From NCBI RefSeq assembly GCF_003438995.1, contig NZ_QSUN01000001.1, positions 451,449 to 515,448 on the forward strand: DNA of 64,000 nucleotides. Reading direction: 5' to 3'. The notes under the pieces are model-generated. The model had not been told where the DNA came from, did no database searches, and worked only from the letters and a program-made list of their open reading frames with translations. Below, in pieces: positions 48,289 to 57,432 of this stretch. A program made the translations under genes and the position numbers. The DNA is from Bacteroides sp. OM05-12. GTDB taxonomy: Bacteria; Bacteroidota; Bacteroidia; Bacteroidales; Bacteroidaceae. The first letter of the stretch is position 1. The number at the start of each line of letters is the position of its first letter.

Positions 48289-48329
48289 CACTGCGATGAT
48301 TACTTTAATCATTGCGGTGTTTGTTTTTT
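48289..48329 (+). terminator. Terminator of the C10 protease gene
   Basis: CACTGCGATGATTA (48289-48302) pairs with TAATCATTGCGGTG (48306-48319, two G-T pairs) around CTT, followed by TTTGTTTTTT. It lies between convergent genes; on the minus strand no comparable T-tract follows. Confidence 0.85.
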
Positions 48330-48451
48330 ATATTTTGATTACACTTACAATCATTTTACGATTTGGAATAAAGTGTTGTGTTAAATTTGGTAATAGATAG
48401 ACACCTCACCTCCTTTTATCGGCGATTTCTTTTTTAATAGATGAATCTACT

Positions 48452-49300
48452 TTATTCATTTTCAATAGAAACCCGTTCTACCTTTATTATTTGATTTAGG
48501 AAGGTTGATGCCGATTCTGAGAATTTGTTTTCTGCTTCTGTGGTGAGAAAGTGGCATGTTGCATTTTTAGTACATTTTGTTTCGATTTCCGGATGTCTTT
48601 TAAGATAATCTTTTAAACTTTCTGCTACGTATTCTCCTTGCGAGACGATTGTGATTTCTTTAGGGGTATATTGTTTTATTTTAGGTAATAATAGGGGGTA
48701 ATGCGTACAACCTAATATGATTGTGTCAATGTCTTTGTCTTTTTCCAGTAGTTTGCTAATATGTTTTTGAACAAAGTAGTCGGCGCCATTTTCTGCGTAT
48801 TCATTGTTCTCAACCAATGGTACCCACATAGGACAGGCTTCTCCATTTACTGTTATATCCGGGAAAAGCTTATGTATTTCAAGTGGATAAGAATCTGATT
48901 TTATAGTTCCTGCCGTAGCTAATATTCCGATATGTCGGCTCTTGGTTATCGAACCTATGCATTCTGCCGTAGGTCGGATTACACCGAGAACTCTGCGTTC
49001 TGCATCCATCACGGGAAGGTTGTTCATTTGAATACTTCTCAATGCTTTGGCAGAAGCTGTATTGCAAGCAAGTATTACTAAATGACAGCCCATCTCAAAC
49101 AGTTTACTCACTGCTTGAAGTGTAAACTCGTAGACAATTTCGAATGAACGGCTTCCATAAGGGGTTCGTGCATTATCACCCAAATAGAGATAATCATATT
49201 GTGGCAAATGCTGACGAATTTGGTTGAGGATGGTAAGTCCACCGTAACCGGAATCGAAGATTCCAATCGGACCGGGTGTTTGGGGAAGCCTTTTGTTCAT
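48452..49300 (-). CDS. murI: Glutamate racemase
   Basis: 282 aa. Catalytic cysteines are in VILACNTASA (C79) and IILGCTHYPLL, with the opening GIFDSGYGGLTIL. It converts L-glutamate to D-glutamate for peptidoglycan in the cytosol. It is the last gene of the envelope cluster, behind a terminator hairpin at 49321, so expression may rely on read-through or its own promoter. Confidence 0.95.
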   Translation of the reverse strand: MNKRLPQTPGPIGIFDSGYGGLTILNQIRQHLPQYDYLYLGDNARTPYGSRSFEIVYEFTLQAVSKLFEMGCHLVILACNTASAKALRSIQMNNLPVMDAERRVLGVIRPTAECIGSITKSRHIGILATAGTIKSDSYPLEIHKLFPDITVNGEACPMWVPLVENNEYAENGADYFVQKHISKLLEKDKDIDTIILGCTHYPLLLPKIKQYTPKEITIVSQGEYVAESLKDYLKRHPEIETKCTKNATCHFLTTEAENKFSESASTFLNQIIKVERVSIENE

Positions 49301-49320
49301 GATGTTATCTTGTTAAACAG

Positions 49321-49348
49321 AAAAAGGATGATTTGAATCATCCTTTTT
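49321..49348 (-). terminator. Hairpin between ompH and murI
   Basis: AAAAAGGATGA (49321-49331) and TCATCCTTTTT (49338-49348) form a stem with T-runs on both strands. Read on the minus strand it follows the second ompH gene and precedes murI by 20 nt. Confidence 0.75.
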
Positions 49349-49375
49349 CCTATTATTTATAATAAAATCAAGTTC

Positions 49376-49885
49376 TTATTTAATACCGAGCTTTGCTTTC
49401 AAAGCAGTAGTTACATCAGTACTTTGTTTGTCATTTACATAAGGAATAGATGTTCTGCTTAGGTCGAATATATAAGTATATTGTCCTTCTTGTCCAACAG
49501 CGATAATAGCATCTTCCACTTTCTTAAAGATAGGGGCCGTTAAATCCTGTTGTGCTTTTTGCATATTTTCTTGAACTTCCTGTTCGAATTGCTGACCTCT
49601 TTCCATTAAGTCTTGCAGTTCTTTTTGTCTTCTTTCTGCAATATTTCTTGGAAGAGAATCTTGTTGTTGAATGAATTCTTGGTATTTACGGTTGAATTCA
49701 TCGTTTGCTCTTTTAATTTCGTCCGTATACTTCTTTTGCAGATCTTGCAAGTCTGCCATTGCCTTTTCGTATTCAGGCATGATTTGTATAACTTCATATG
49801 ATCTTACGTGACCAAATTTTAAGGTTTGAGCAAAAATACTCATCGGAATGATAAGCAAAGCTAATAATGCAATCTTCTTAAGCAT
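49376..49885 (-). CDS. OmpH/Skp-like periplasmic chaperone (second copy)
   Basis: 169 aa from ATG at 49885; the frame extends 16 codons upstream, but MLKKIALLALLIIPMSIFAQ is the natural signal peptide. The body is a long charged coiled coil (about 45-120, EKAMADLQDLQKKYTDEIKRANDEFNRKYQEF) flanked by short beta strands, as in Skp. It keeps unfolded outer-membrane proteins soluble in the periplasm for delivery to BamA. It is a tandem paralogue of the gene at 49944, 58 nt downstream of it. Confidence 0.9.
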   Translation of the reverse strand: MLKKIALLALLIIPMSIFAQTLKFGHVRSYEVIQIMPEYEKAMADLQDLQKKYTDEIKRANDEFNRKYQEFIQQQDSLPRNIAERRQKELQDLMERGQQFEQEVQENMQKAQQDLTAPIFKKVEDAIIAVGQEGQYTYIFDLSRTSIPYVNDKQSTDVTTALKAKLGIK

Positions 49886-49943
49886 AATTCTATTTTTCGT
49901 TAATAATTTTACGTAGTTAAATATAAAGTGCAAATGTATGAAA

Positions 49944-50459
49944 TTAATTTGAATATCCTAATTTTGAGAGGATATCATTGCTGATATCTATCTTAGGTGA
50001 AGCATAAATCATACTTGTTGCTGAGGCTCTATCCCATACAACCGAATATCCTTTATTGTCTGCAATATCTTTTACGGCATTATATATCTCATCTTGTATA
50101 GGTTTCATCAAACTTTCTCTCTTTTTGAAAAGCTCGCCTTCCGGGCCAAAATATTTACGTTTCAGTTCTCCGGCTTCTTTTTCTTTTGCCACTATTTCTT
50201 CTTCTTTCTTACTTTTCTGTTCTTCAGAAAGGAATACAGCTTCTGATTGATAGTTTTTGTAAAGTGTTTGAGCTTCTTGAGCGATTGCATCCACTTCACT
50301 CTGCCATCTTTTGGATACTTGGTTCAACTGCTCGTTTGCACGTTCGTAAGCAGGGATATTTTTTAAGATATACTCCATGTCAACCAAGGCAAATTTCTGT
50401 GCACTTGCAGTAAAAGCGCAAGCGAGAAATACGATTGATAAAATAATCACTTTTTTCAT
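49944..50459 (-). CDS. OmpH/Skp-like periplasmic chaperone (first copy)
   Basis: 171 aa. Signal peptide about 1-20 (ACAFTASAQ). It opens KFALVDMEYILKNIPAYERA, then a coiled coil of about 60 residues rich in K/E and a C-terminal strand region (YSVVWDRASATSMIYASPKIDIS). Same role as its neighbour; a pair of skp-like genes behind bamA is common in Bacteroidetes. It follows bamA by 41 nt. Confidence 0.9.
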   Translation of the reverse strand: MKKVIILSIVFLACAFTASAQKFALVDMEYILKNIPAYERANEQLNQVSKRWQSEVDAIAQEAQTLYKNYQSEAVFLSEEQKSKKEEEIVAKEKEAGELKRKYFGPEGELFKKRESLMKPIQDEIYNAVKDIADNKGYSVVWDRASATSMIYASPKIDISNDILSKLGYSN

Positions 50460-50500
50460 AACGTCAGGTTTTAATTGTTTATATTAAGTTTCCGTTATAG

Positions 50501-53128
50501 TTAAAACTCTTGTCCGAGGATAAAGTGGAAATGACTTCCGCCACTGCTCTTGCTTCCCCATACTTTGTCGAAACCGTATGCCCAGTCAATACCCATCATA
50601 CCCACCATAGGCAAGAAGATCCGGACACCGACACCGGCAGAACGTTTCATGTCAAACGGATTGAAATTCTTGACTTGGTTCCAAGCATTACCTCCTTCAA
50701 CAAATCCCAATACATAAATACTGGTAGATGTCTCGAGCATAAGTGGATATCTAAGCTCTAATCCTAAACGGGAATAAGCATAGCTTTGTCCTGAATAGCT
50801 ACCACTACCATAGGTTAGAGAACCGTTTTCGTATCCGCGAAGACCGATTGTTTCAGTAGCATATCCGGATGAATATCCTGTCATACCGTCACCGCCGACT
50901 TCAAATGTTTCAAACGGTGAACGTTTATATTTGTTGTAGTGCCCTACGATACCGAATTCAACACGGGTCATCAATACCGGACATTTTTTGCCTCCTGTAA
51001 ATGCCGTATATGTTTTGGATTTGAATTTCCATTTATGATATTCAACCCATTTGTGCATCTTGTTTACGTCATTCTGATTGGTCAAGTCGTATTTTGAATA
51101 ATCTTTGCCATCAAATAATGAGTATGGCGGAGTTATCTGTGCCGACAATGAGAAATCAGAACCACGACGCGGATAAATTGGGTTATCCGTTGAATTACGT
51201 GCTAAAGTCAGGTTAATGCTAAGATTGTTACATTTTCCGTTTGTTACCGGGAAATATCTCCAATTCTTCAGTGCATATCTCTGATAAGACAGCTCTGCAG
51301 ATAATGTAAAGTAATCATCCGGCCATCTTAAACGTTTACCCCAACCTACAGATAAACCATACATTTTAACTGATTTATCAGGGTCTAGGAAGTTTTCGTA
51401 ATTATTGTAATTTCCATAATTATAACCGCCATATCCGCTATACAAATAGTTGTAATTATTATAATAAGCACTATTATAATAACGGTCGCTAATATCTGTC
51501 TGATAAGAGAAGAATCCGGTCACAGAGAATGAGTTAGGACGCTTTCCACCAAACCATGGATCAAAGAACGAAACGCTGTAAGATTGGTAATATCTACCGT
51601 TCGTTTGTCCGCTGACGGTGAGGGTTTGTCCGTCTCCCTGCGGTAAGATACCTCTATAGTTATCACTCTTATGGAACAAATTAGCCATTGAGAAGTTCGT
51701 GAACTTTAATGCTATTTTTCCTATAAGACCAGTTTGTCCCCATCCAAGAGAGAATTCAATCTGGTCATTGGCTTTTGATTCCAAAATATAATTAATATCA
51801 ACAGTTCCGTTGTTGGGGTCCGGTTCTACTTTGGGATTGATTGTTTCCGGGTTAAAGTGTCCCATTTGAGCAATTTCACGGTAAGAACGTTCCAATGCGT
51901 CTTTACTGAATAAATCACCCGGACGTGTACGGAGTTCACGACGTACGACATTTTCATATAAACGGTCGTTTCCTGTGATCTTCACCCGGTTAATTGTCGC
52001 TTGAGGACCTTCTACTATTCTCATTTCAAGGTCGATAGAGTCATTCTCTATATTGACTTCTACCGGATCGAGATTGTAGAATACATAACCATTGTTGTAG
52101 TATTGGTTTCCGATAGCATCTTCATCGCTTGAAAGACGTTGATTTAAAAGTTTTTGGTTGTAGACATCTCCTTTTTTCATACGTAACCAGAAATTCAATT
52201 CTTCGGCAGGATACAATGTATTTCCTACCCAAGTCACATTTCTTAGATAATATTTATCTCCTTCTTCTACCTTTATATATATATCAACGGTTTTTTCTGA
52301 GAATGGGGTAACACTGTCCACAACGATACGGGCATCACGATACCCCAATTCATTGTATTTATCAATGATATGCTGCTTGTCTTCTTCGTATTTCTCATCA
52401 ATGAACTTCTTTGCACGGAAGAGGTTAAGGAGTTTTCCTTTCTCGTTGGTCTTCTTCATTACACGTTTCAGTTTCTTTTCCGTAACGGCATGGTTACCCT
52501 CGATTGTAATCTTATGAACCTTAACTTTTTCTTTTTTGTCGATGTAGATATCTACAATAACCTGATTCTCGGCAGATACATCGTCCCGCTGTACGATATT
52601 GACCTCGGCATTCTTAAAGCCCTTATCGTCAAAATGTTTTTTAATTAATATTTTGGCACGGTCTATCAGATTCGGGGTGATTTGGTTTCCTTTAACCAGT
52701 CCCAATTTTGCTTCCAAATCTTCACGTTCGGATTTCTTTATCCCGTGATAATTGATCTGTGAGATACGGGGACGTTGGGTTAATGCTATTTTCAGATAGA
52801 TTTTGTTGCCTTCTATCTTGGTTGCCGTTATACTTACGTTGGAGAAGAGTCCGTGTCTCCAGTAACGTTTTATTGCCTGAGTAATTTCATCTCCCGGTAC
52901 TGTAATAGTCTGTCCAACAGATAATCCGGATAATCCTATAAGAACATAGTCTTCATAGTTCTTAACTCCGGTTACTTCAATTCCTCCAATCTCATATTTC
53001 TTTGGAGTGCCTGAGTAAAGGATAACAGGAGTTTCGTCTGCTGTCGTTGCCTCCTGGGCAAACGCGGAACACACGAAACCGAATAAACAGACAAACGCTA
53101 ATAATATGGGAGAAAAACGATAATACAT
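50501..53128 (-). CDS. bamA: Outer-membrane protein assembly factor BamA
   Basis: 875 aa from ATG at 53128 (MYYRFSPILLAFVCLFGFVCSAFAQ). The longer frame would overlap uppS, whereas 53128 leaves a 10-nt gap. Five POTRA domains span about 45-430 (YEIGGIEVTGVKNYEDYVLIGLSGL is the first) and a 16-stranded barrel covers the C-terminal half. The barrel contains the lid-lock-type motif VGGDGMTGYSSGYATETIGLRGYENG and ends in a C-terminal aromatic (HFHFILGQEF). One barrel loop is rich in N and Y (around YYNNYNYLYSGYGGYNYGNY). It inserts beta-barrel proteins into the outer membrane. It is co-transcribed with uppS and the chaperone genes. Confidence 0.96.
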   Translation of the reverse strand: MYYRFSPILLAFVCLFGFVCSAFAQEATTADETPVILYSGTPKKYEIGGIEVTGVKNYEDYVLIGLSGLSVGQTITVPGDEITQAIKRYWRHGLFSNVSITATKIEGNKIYLKIALTQRPRISQINYHGIKKSEREDLEAKLGLVKGNQITPNLIDRAKILIKKHFDDKGFKNAEVNIVQRDDVSAENQVIVDIYIDKKEKVKVHKITIEGNHAVTEKKLKRVMKKTNEKGKLLNLFRAKKFIDEKYEEDKQHIIDKYNELGYRDARIVVDSVTPFSEKTVDIYIKVEEGDKYYLRNVTWVGNTLYPAEELNFWLRMKKGDVYNQKLLNQRLSSDEDAIGNQYYNNGYVFYNLDPVEVNIENDSIDLEMRIVEGPQATINRVKITGNDRLYENVVRRELRTRPGDLFSKDALERSYREIAQMGHFNPETINPKVEPDPNNGTVDINYILESKANDQIEFSLGWGQTGLIGKIALKFTNFSMANLFHKSDNYRGILPQGDGQTLTVSGQTNGRYYQSYSVSFFDPWFGGKRPNSFSVTGFFSYQTDISDRYYNSAYYNNYNYLYSGYGGYNYGNYNNYENFLDPDKSVKMYGLSVGWGKRLRWPDDYFTLSAELSYQRYALKNWRYFPVTNGKCNNLSINLTLARNSTDNPIYPRRGSDFSLSAQITPPYSLFDGKDYSKYDLTNQNDVNKMHKWVEYHKWKFKSKTYTAFTGGKKCPVLMTRVEFGIVGHYNKYKRSPFETFEVGGDGMTGYSSGYATETIGLRGYENGSLTYGSGSYSGQSYAYSRLGLELRYPLMLETSTSIYVLGFVEGGNAWNQVKNFNPFDMKRSAGVGVRIFLPMVGMMGIDWAYGFDKVWGSKSSGGSHFHFILGQEF

Positions 53129-53138
53129 CTTATATAAT

Positions 53139-53870
53139 TTATATTTGTTCACTTGTTTTGCCAAAGCGGCGTTCTCTTTTCTGATAGTCATAAATAGCTT
53201 TATAAAACTCTTCTGCTCGGAAGTCGGGCCAGAAAGTATTACAAAAATAGAGTTCTGAATAAGCGCATTGCCATAACAGATAGTTGCTTAAACGAATTTC
53301 TCCTCCTGTCCGGATTAGTAAATCGGGATCAGGCATAAAATTCGTGGTCAGATGAGAAGCTATATAACTATCTGTAATGTCTTCTATTCCGATTTTGCCT
53401 TCTTTTACTTCTTGGGCTATTTGCTTGGTAGCTTCCGTTATTTCCCATTTAGAGGAATAACTCAAAGCCAATATTAAACACATTCCGGTATTGTGAGAGG
53501 TGCGTAGAATACACTCGTCTAACCGTTGTTGTACTTTTAACGGCAATTTCTCTATTTCACCGATTACACGAAAGCTTATATTGTTCTTCATGAAGGTTTC
53601 CTCTTCGATGGAATCGATGAGGAGATTCATCAAAGCTGTTACTTCATCTGCCGGTCTGCTCCAGTTCTCTGTAGAGAATGTATATAAGGTTAGATATTTA
53701 ACGCCCAACCTGGCAGCTTCTTCCGCAATGACATGAACAGTCTCGGCTCCGACTTGGTGTCCGTAGCTTCTTTCATGACCGAGTTGTTTTGCCCATCTGC
53801 CGTTGCCATCCATAATAATGGCTATATGCTCAGGTATCCGGCTTAAATCCAATTGCTCTTTATATAGCAT
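53139..53870 (-). CDS. uppS: Isoprenyl transferase (undecaprenyl-PP synthase)
   Basis: 243 aa. cis-Prenyltransferase motifs: [13 protein letters not shown] (catalytic D21), [15 protein letters not shown], and [22 protein letters not shown]. It elongates farnesyl-PP with isopentenyl-PP to the C55 carrier used for peptidoglycan and surface polysaccharides. It lies between the DUF6089 gene (26 nt) and bamA (10 nt), a standard Bacteroides envelope operon. Confidence 0.96.
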   Translation of the reverse strand: MLYKEQLDLSRIPEHIAIIMDGNGRWAKQLGHERSYGHQVGAETVHVIAEEAARLGVKYLTLYTFSTENWSRPADEVTALMNLLIDSIEEETFMKNNISFRVIGEIEKLPLKVQQRLDECILRTSHNTGMCLILALSYSSKWEITEATKQIAQEVKEGKIGIEDITDSYIASHLTTNFMPDPDLLIRTGGEIRLSNYLLWQCAYSELYFCNTFWPDFRAEEFYKAIYDYQKRERRFGKTSEQI

Positions 53871-53896
53871 GTCGTACTATAAATTATTTCATTTTT

Positions 53897-54604
53897 CTAC
53901 ATTTCAGGATTGCATCCTCTGCATTTACTGAAGAAATCATAGGTTATGAAGATGGTTGTAAAGGAGTAACTATCCTTGTTCTTGAAACCGCTTCCTTTTA
54001 TTCCGTATGGATCCTTCAATTGTAATCCTTCTTTGTTTGTTACATCCAATTTATCAGACAAACTAAATCGCATCGTAAATTCACATCCGATGTTCAATCG
54101 TCTTGATATTTTATATTTAACTCCCACTCCAATTGGGAAGTTCACTGTAAATACTCCTTCTGCGGGCGCAGGTGCATAGGTGAATCCCATTCCTCCTAGA
54201 ATATAAGGAGTAAAGCGCCTGTTGCCCCTGAATCTTTCTCCCCAGCTATATCCCCAAAAGTTGTATTCAAACTGTGCGCCTAAATCGAATACACTTCGTT
54301 TGAAGCTAACTTGTTGGTTGTCGGGGAAAACGGTTTTCGCACTTTTAGTGCTCCCTGAAATCCTTCCCATCGCAAGGTCTGCTTTTAAAGCCATGTGGGG
54401 ATTGAAATTATACCTCCAAACGGCTCCGGCTGCTATTCCCATGTTTTTAAAAGGAGTTGTAAAGTTTGCATCTCCCATATAGAAACTACCTCCGAGCATT
54501 CCTCCTATTTCCATTTTATATTCCGTGTCTTGTTGGGCACGAAGTTGTAAAACGGAGCAAATCAACAGCACAAATATAATAAGCGTTTTATTAATAAATG
54601 TCAT
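53897..54604 (-). CDS. DUF6089 outer-membrane beta-barrel protein
   Basis: 235 aa. Signal peptide about 1-23 (VLQLRAQ). Alternating amphipathic strands with aromatic girdles (KMEIGGMLGGSFYMGDANFTT, FRGNRRFTPYILGGMGF, FPIGVGVKYKISRRLNIGCEF) predict a small beta-barrel. Such genes precede uppS-bamA in Bacteroides-type genomes. Its role is unknown; an accessory in envelope assembly is only a guess from context. Confidence 0.85.
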   Translation of the reverse strand: MTFINKTLIIFVLLICSVLQLRAQQDTEYKMEIGGMLGGSFYMGDANFTTPFKNMGIAAGAVWRYNFNPHMALKADLAMGRISGSTKSAKTVFPDNQQVSFKRSVFDLGAQFEYNFWGYSWGERFRGNRRFTPYILGGMGFTYAPAPAEGVFTVNFPIGVGVKYKISRRLNIGCEFTMRFSLSDKLDVTNKEGLQLKDPYGIKGSGFKNKDSYSFTTIFITYDFFSKCRGCNPEM

Positions 54605-54682
54605 ACCTACATCTTTTATAAGTTAGTATATTCCATTAACAAAACGCTAATTTAACCTGAAAATTATTTTTCTCCTTTACTT

Positions 54683-56050
54683 TTATTCATTCTTAAACCC
54701 TAAGCGGTTTATTCTTCCTTTCCAAATAGCATCGCTTCCACTGGGCATAATCCAAATATAATCTGAATTGTCTACCAGATAAGAGAATGGCATGTTTTTA
54801 CCTGCAAGTGCTGTTGGCAGCATAGCTTTTTCCGTTATCGGTTTCCATACTAATCCGTTGTCTTTTGATGAATAAAGGTATTTAAAACCATCTACGTTTC
54901 CTTCGTTATCTTTACCTTTTCCTCCAAAAACATATAGTTGACTATTGTAATTGATCATGGCTATATTTTCCAACTTCGGACAATTATATCCTGTTGAATT
55001 AATAATTCTGTCCCATCTGTTCGTATCAGAATAGGATGTCCAAACCGGAGTAAAGTCTTCCGAAGTATTTTCTTCACCGCTTATCATGATTGTTTGTTCT
55101 ATCGAAGGATTGGTCGGAAGAGGTTTTGTTGTGGATATATAATCCGTTCCCGGGAAGTTTTCCGGTATATCTCCTAACTCGATTGAAGTAAAACTATCAT
55201 TGGATGATGGTATGATTTCTATGAATTTACCGTTATAGGTACCAATTAGCTTATCTTGAACAAGGGCGATAAGACCTGTTGCCTGCACTGTTTCGTCCTG
55301 CCAGTCTACTCCGTTGCTTGAAGAATAAAGTTTACCATCTGCTAAGATAAGCAGTTTATTATTGAAGGCCATAACAGAGGAATAGTTCGCCTTTGACGTT
55401 AGTCCGTTAAGATCTGTCAGTGGGCTCCATGAAGTACCGTTTTCTGAGGTCGTTACCTGTACTTGAGCATTGTCTACAAATACGTAAGCTTTATTGTTGA
55501 ACCATATTGCTTTTTGTTTTGTAGCTGCTGATGTAACAGGGAAGCCGCTTTCTTTGATTTCGCTCCACACCAATAAATCCGGATCTACTTGGTGCACGTT
55601 GACTTTTACTTCATATATTTTAGAAATAAGCCTGTCCGGTGCATATACCGTGAACATAATCGGGTGGGTGAAGTCTAAAGAGTCAGTGGAAGCCCAATAA
55701 CAGAGTGAGTCTTGCCCATTCTTGTCTTTTACTTGGTAAGTTGCCGTGGCTGAACTTGTAAGTGACATATTTATGGATACCTTTTTTACATCTGTAAGAT
55801 AAGGCAATGAGTCGGTGTTGTAAACTTGCTTTCCGGTTTGATCTATCGTAAACCGATAGTCAGAGCCCTTAATCGTAAAAGTCGTTGTATCATTGCCTTC
55901 AATAAGGACTGTCTTTATATTGTTGATAGAAAAGCCGTAAATATTGGCATCATTACTATATTCAACTTTGTCGTCGCTATCCAGGCAAGATGTAATGGTC
56001 AACGATGCGATAAAAAGGCTTGCAAGTATAGGTAATAACTTTATCTTCAT
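54683..56050 (-). CDS. DUF6242 lipoprotein
   Basis: 455 aa. Lipoprotein signal peptide with lipobox TITSC. An N-terminal beta domain (about 25-150; IYGFSINNIKTVLIEGNDTTTFTIKGSDYRFTID) is followed by a Kelch/BNR-like beta-propeller (repeated SS-x-(N/D)-G-x-x-W: YSSSNGVDWQDE, TSENGTSWSPL, YSSKDNGLVWKPI). It is likely on the outer membrane, exposed or periplasmic. Function unknown. It lies upstream of the DUF6089 operon with a 78-nt gap; a minus-strand -7 box (TATTTTTG, 56089-56082) precedes its start. Confidence 0.82.
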   Translation of the reverse strand: MKIKLLPILASLFIASLTITSCLDSDDKVEYSNDANIYGFSINNIKTVLIEGNDTTTFTIKGSDYRFTIDQTGKQVYNTDSLPYLTDVKKVSINMSLTSSATATYQVKDKNGQDSLCYWASTDSLDFTHPIMFTVYAPDRLISKIYEVKVNVHQVDPDLLVWSEIKESGFPVTSAATKQKAIWFNNKAYVFVDNAQVQVTTSENGTSWSPLTDLNGLTSKANYSSVMAFNNKLLILADGKLYSSSNGVDWQDETVQATGLIALVQDKLIGTYNGKFIEIIPSSNDSFTSIELGDIPENFPGTDYISTTKPLPTNPSIEQTIMISGEENTSEDFTPVWTSYSDTNRWDRIINSTGYNCPKLENIAMINYNSQLYVFGGKGKDNEGNVDGFKYLYSSKDNGLVWKPITEKAMLPTALAGKNMPFSYLVDNSDYIWIMPSGSDAIWKGRINRLGFKNE

Positions 56051-56221
56051 TGAAAAATGCTTGTTATTTTATTATAAGCTGCAAAAATAGGAACAATTTT
56101 GTCTAAATCGAACATTCAGAATAAGTTTTATATAAAATTATAGATAAAACTTCTTATTTTGTCTGCCAATCACGTAGTTGGAGATATAAATACGGCGTGT
56201 TTTGTAATGAAAGTGCAGGTG

Positions 56222-56321
56222 TTTGAATCGTTTCGTGTGGGGAAGCCTGTCGTTTCACCTAGGGCAAACGACAGGCTTCCCATGGTTGAACGACAGGATG
56301 GGCATGGTTAAACGATTCAAA
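56222..56321. repeat. Family A palindromic element, second copy
   Basis: Outer arms TTTGAATCGTTT (56222-56233) and AAACGATTCAAA (56310-56321) are perfect; inner arms GGAAGCCTGTCGTTT (56241-56255) and AAACGACAGGCTTCC (56266-56280) are perfect over 15 bp. It shares the exact 17-mer TCACCTAGGGCAAACGA with the element at 1772-1959. It sits between ribD and the DUF6242 gene; the rest of the 56051-56358 spacer carries only the lipoprotein promoter region. Confidence 0.75.
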
Positions 56322-56358
56322 TGTAAGGGCGAATGGATTGAGCGATACTTGGGACTGA

Positions 56359-57396
56359 TTATTGACAATAATGGCAAATGGTAACACCGAAATGTCTCTC
56401 GTTTTCGCAGATGCTTTTCCTGTCTATATAGGGCGCTTTTACTCCGTCCTGTAAGCATACGGCAGATTTTTCAACATATGCTTCATCCCAAAGATTATCT
56501 TTGATAAATGATTCTAATAATATACTGCCCCCTTCTATCAGAATACTTTGTATGTCTTTTTTATAGAGTATGGTCATCATTTGCGGTAGTATATCCGATT
56601 GGAAATCCAGTTGGATATATTCTACATCATTATTACCTGATGCTTCCTTTTGAGTAAAACAGAGAGTAGGGATATTATCTTGAAAAAGGTGCAGGCTTGA
56701 TGGGAGAGATAAATCTTTGTCGATAACAATTCTTGTCGGATTCTTACCATACCAATTACGTACGGTCAATGACGGATTGTCCAATAGTGCGGTTCTTGTT
56801 CCTACTATAATGCCGTCTGCTTCGGCTCTTTTTTTATGTACCAGCATAGTAGTTAGGGCGGTAGAGAGTATAACCGGTTTCCCATCGGTGCGGTTGATGT
56901 CTAAATAACCGTCTGCTGATTCCGCCCATTTTAAAGTGATATAAGGACGTTTCTTTGTGTTGAACAAAATGAACTTCTTTATTAGATCTTTGCACGCTTG
57001 CTCCATTACACCGACTTTTACTTCCACGCCGGCTTCTCGAAGCATTTGTATTCCTCGCCCGGCTACTTTGGAGAAAGGGTCTTGACAACCGATGACGACA
57101 CGGGGAATTTGTTTCTCTATGATGAGTTTGGCACAGGGAGGTGTCTTGCCATAATGTGCACAAGGTTCCAGACTTACATAAATGGTGGAGTCTTTTAATA
57201 AAGATTTATCTTTGATCGAACGGATAGCATTGACTTCGGCATGTGCTTCGCCATACCGCGCATGATATCCTTCTCCGATGATTCTTCCTTTATATACGAT
57301 AACTGCACCTACCATAGGATTGGGGGCAACATGCCCTTCGCCATTTCTTGCCAACTGGATACAACGGCTTATATATTTTTCTTCTTCTGTCATCAT
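56359..57396 (-). CDS. ribD: Bifunctional riboflavin biosynthesis protein RibD
   Basis: 345 aa. An N-terminal deaminase has zinc motif HAE (H52, E54) and PCAHYGKTPPCA, with APNPMVGAVIV. A C-terminal reductase starts at about 150 (RPYITLKWAESADGYLD, ADGIIVGTRTALLDNPSLTVR, ILIEGGSILLESFI). It carries out the two steps from the GTP-derived pyrimidine to the ribitylamino product in riboflavin synthesis. It is divergent from prmC with only 36 nt between the start codons; a start one codon later is equally possible. Confidence 0.95.
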   Translation of the reverse strand: MMTEEEKYISRCIQLARNGEGHVAPNPMVGAVIVYKGRIIGEGYHARYGEAHAEVNAIRSIKDKSLLKDSTIYVSLEPCAHYGKTPPCAKLIIEKQIPRVVIGCQDPFSKVAGRGIQMLREAGVEVKVGVMEQACKDLIKKFILFNTKKRPYITLKWAESADGYLDINRTDGKPVILSTALTTMLVHKKRAEADGIIVGTRTALLDNPSLTVRNWYGKNPTRIVIDKDLSLPSSLHLFQDNIPTLCFTQKEASGNNDVEYIQLDFQSDILPQMMTILYKKDIQSILIEGGSILLESFIKDNLWDEAYVEKSAVCLQDGVKAPYIDRKSICENERHFGVTICHYCQ

Positions 57397-57420
57397 TATC
57401 CTTTTCTAAAGTTTTATTTC

Positions 57421-57428
57421 TACCTTTG
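57421..57428 (+). promoter_or_regulatory. -7 promoter box immediately before prmC
   Basis: TACCTTTG ends 4 nt before the prmC ATG at 57433. With usual Bacteroidetes spacing the transcript would begin at or next to the start codon, suggesting a leaderless or near-leaderless mRNA. Confidence 0.5.
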
Positions 57429-57432
57429 CGCT

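Noticed and set aside
57241..57432. N-terminal extension of prmC overlapping ribD
   Set aside because: The extension is antisense to the well-conserved RibD N-terminus and shows no HemK similarity; the HemK domain starts at 57433.
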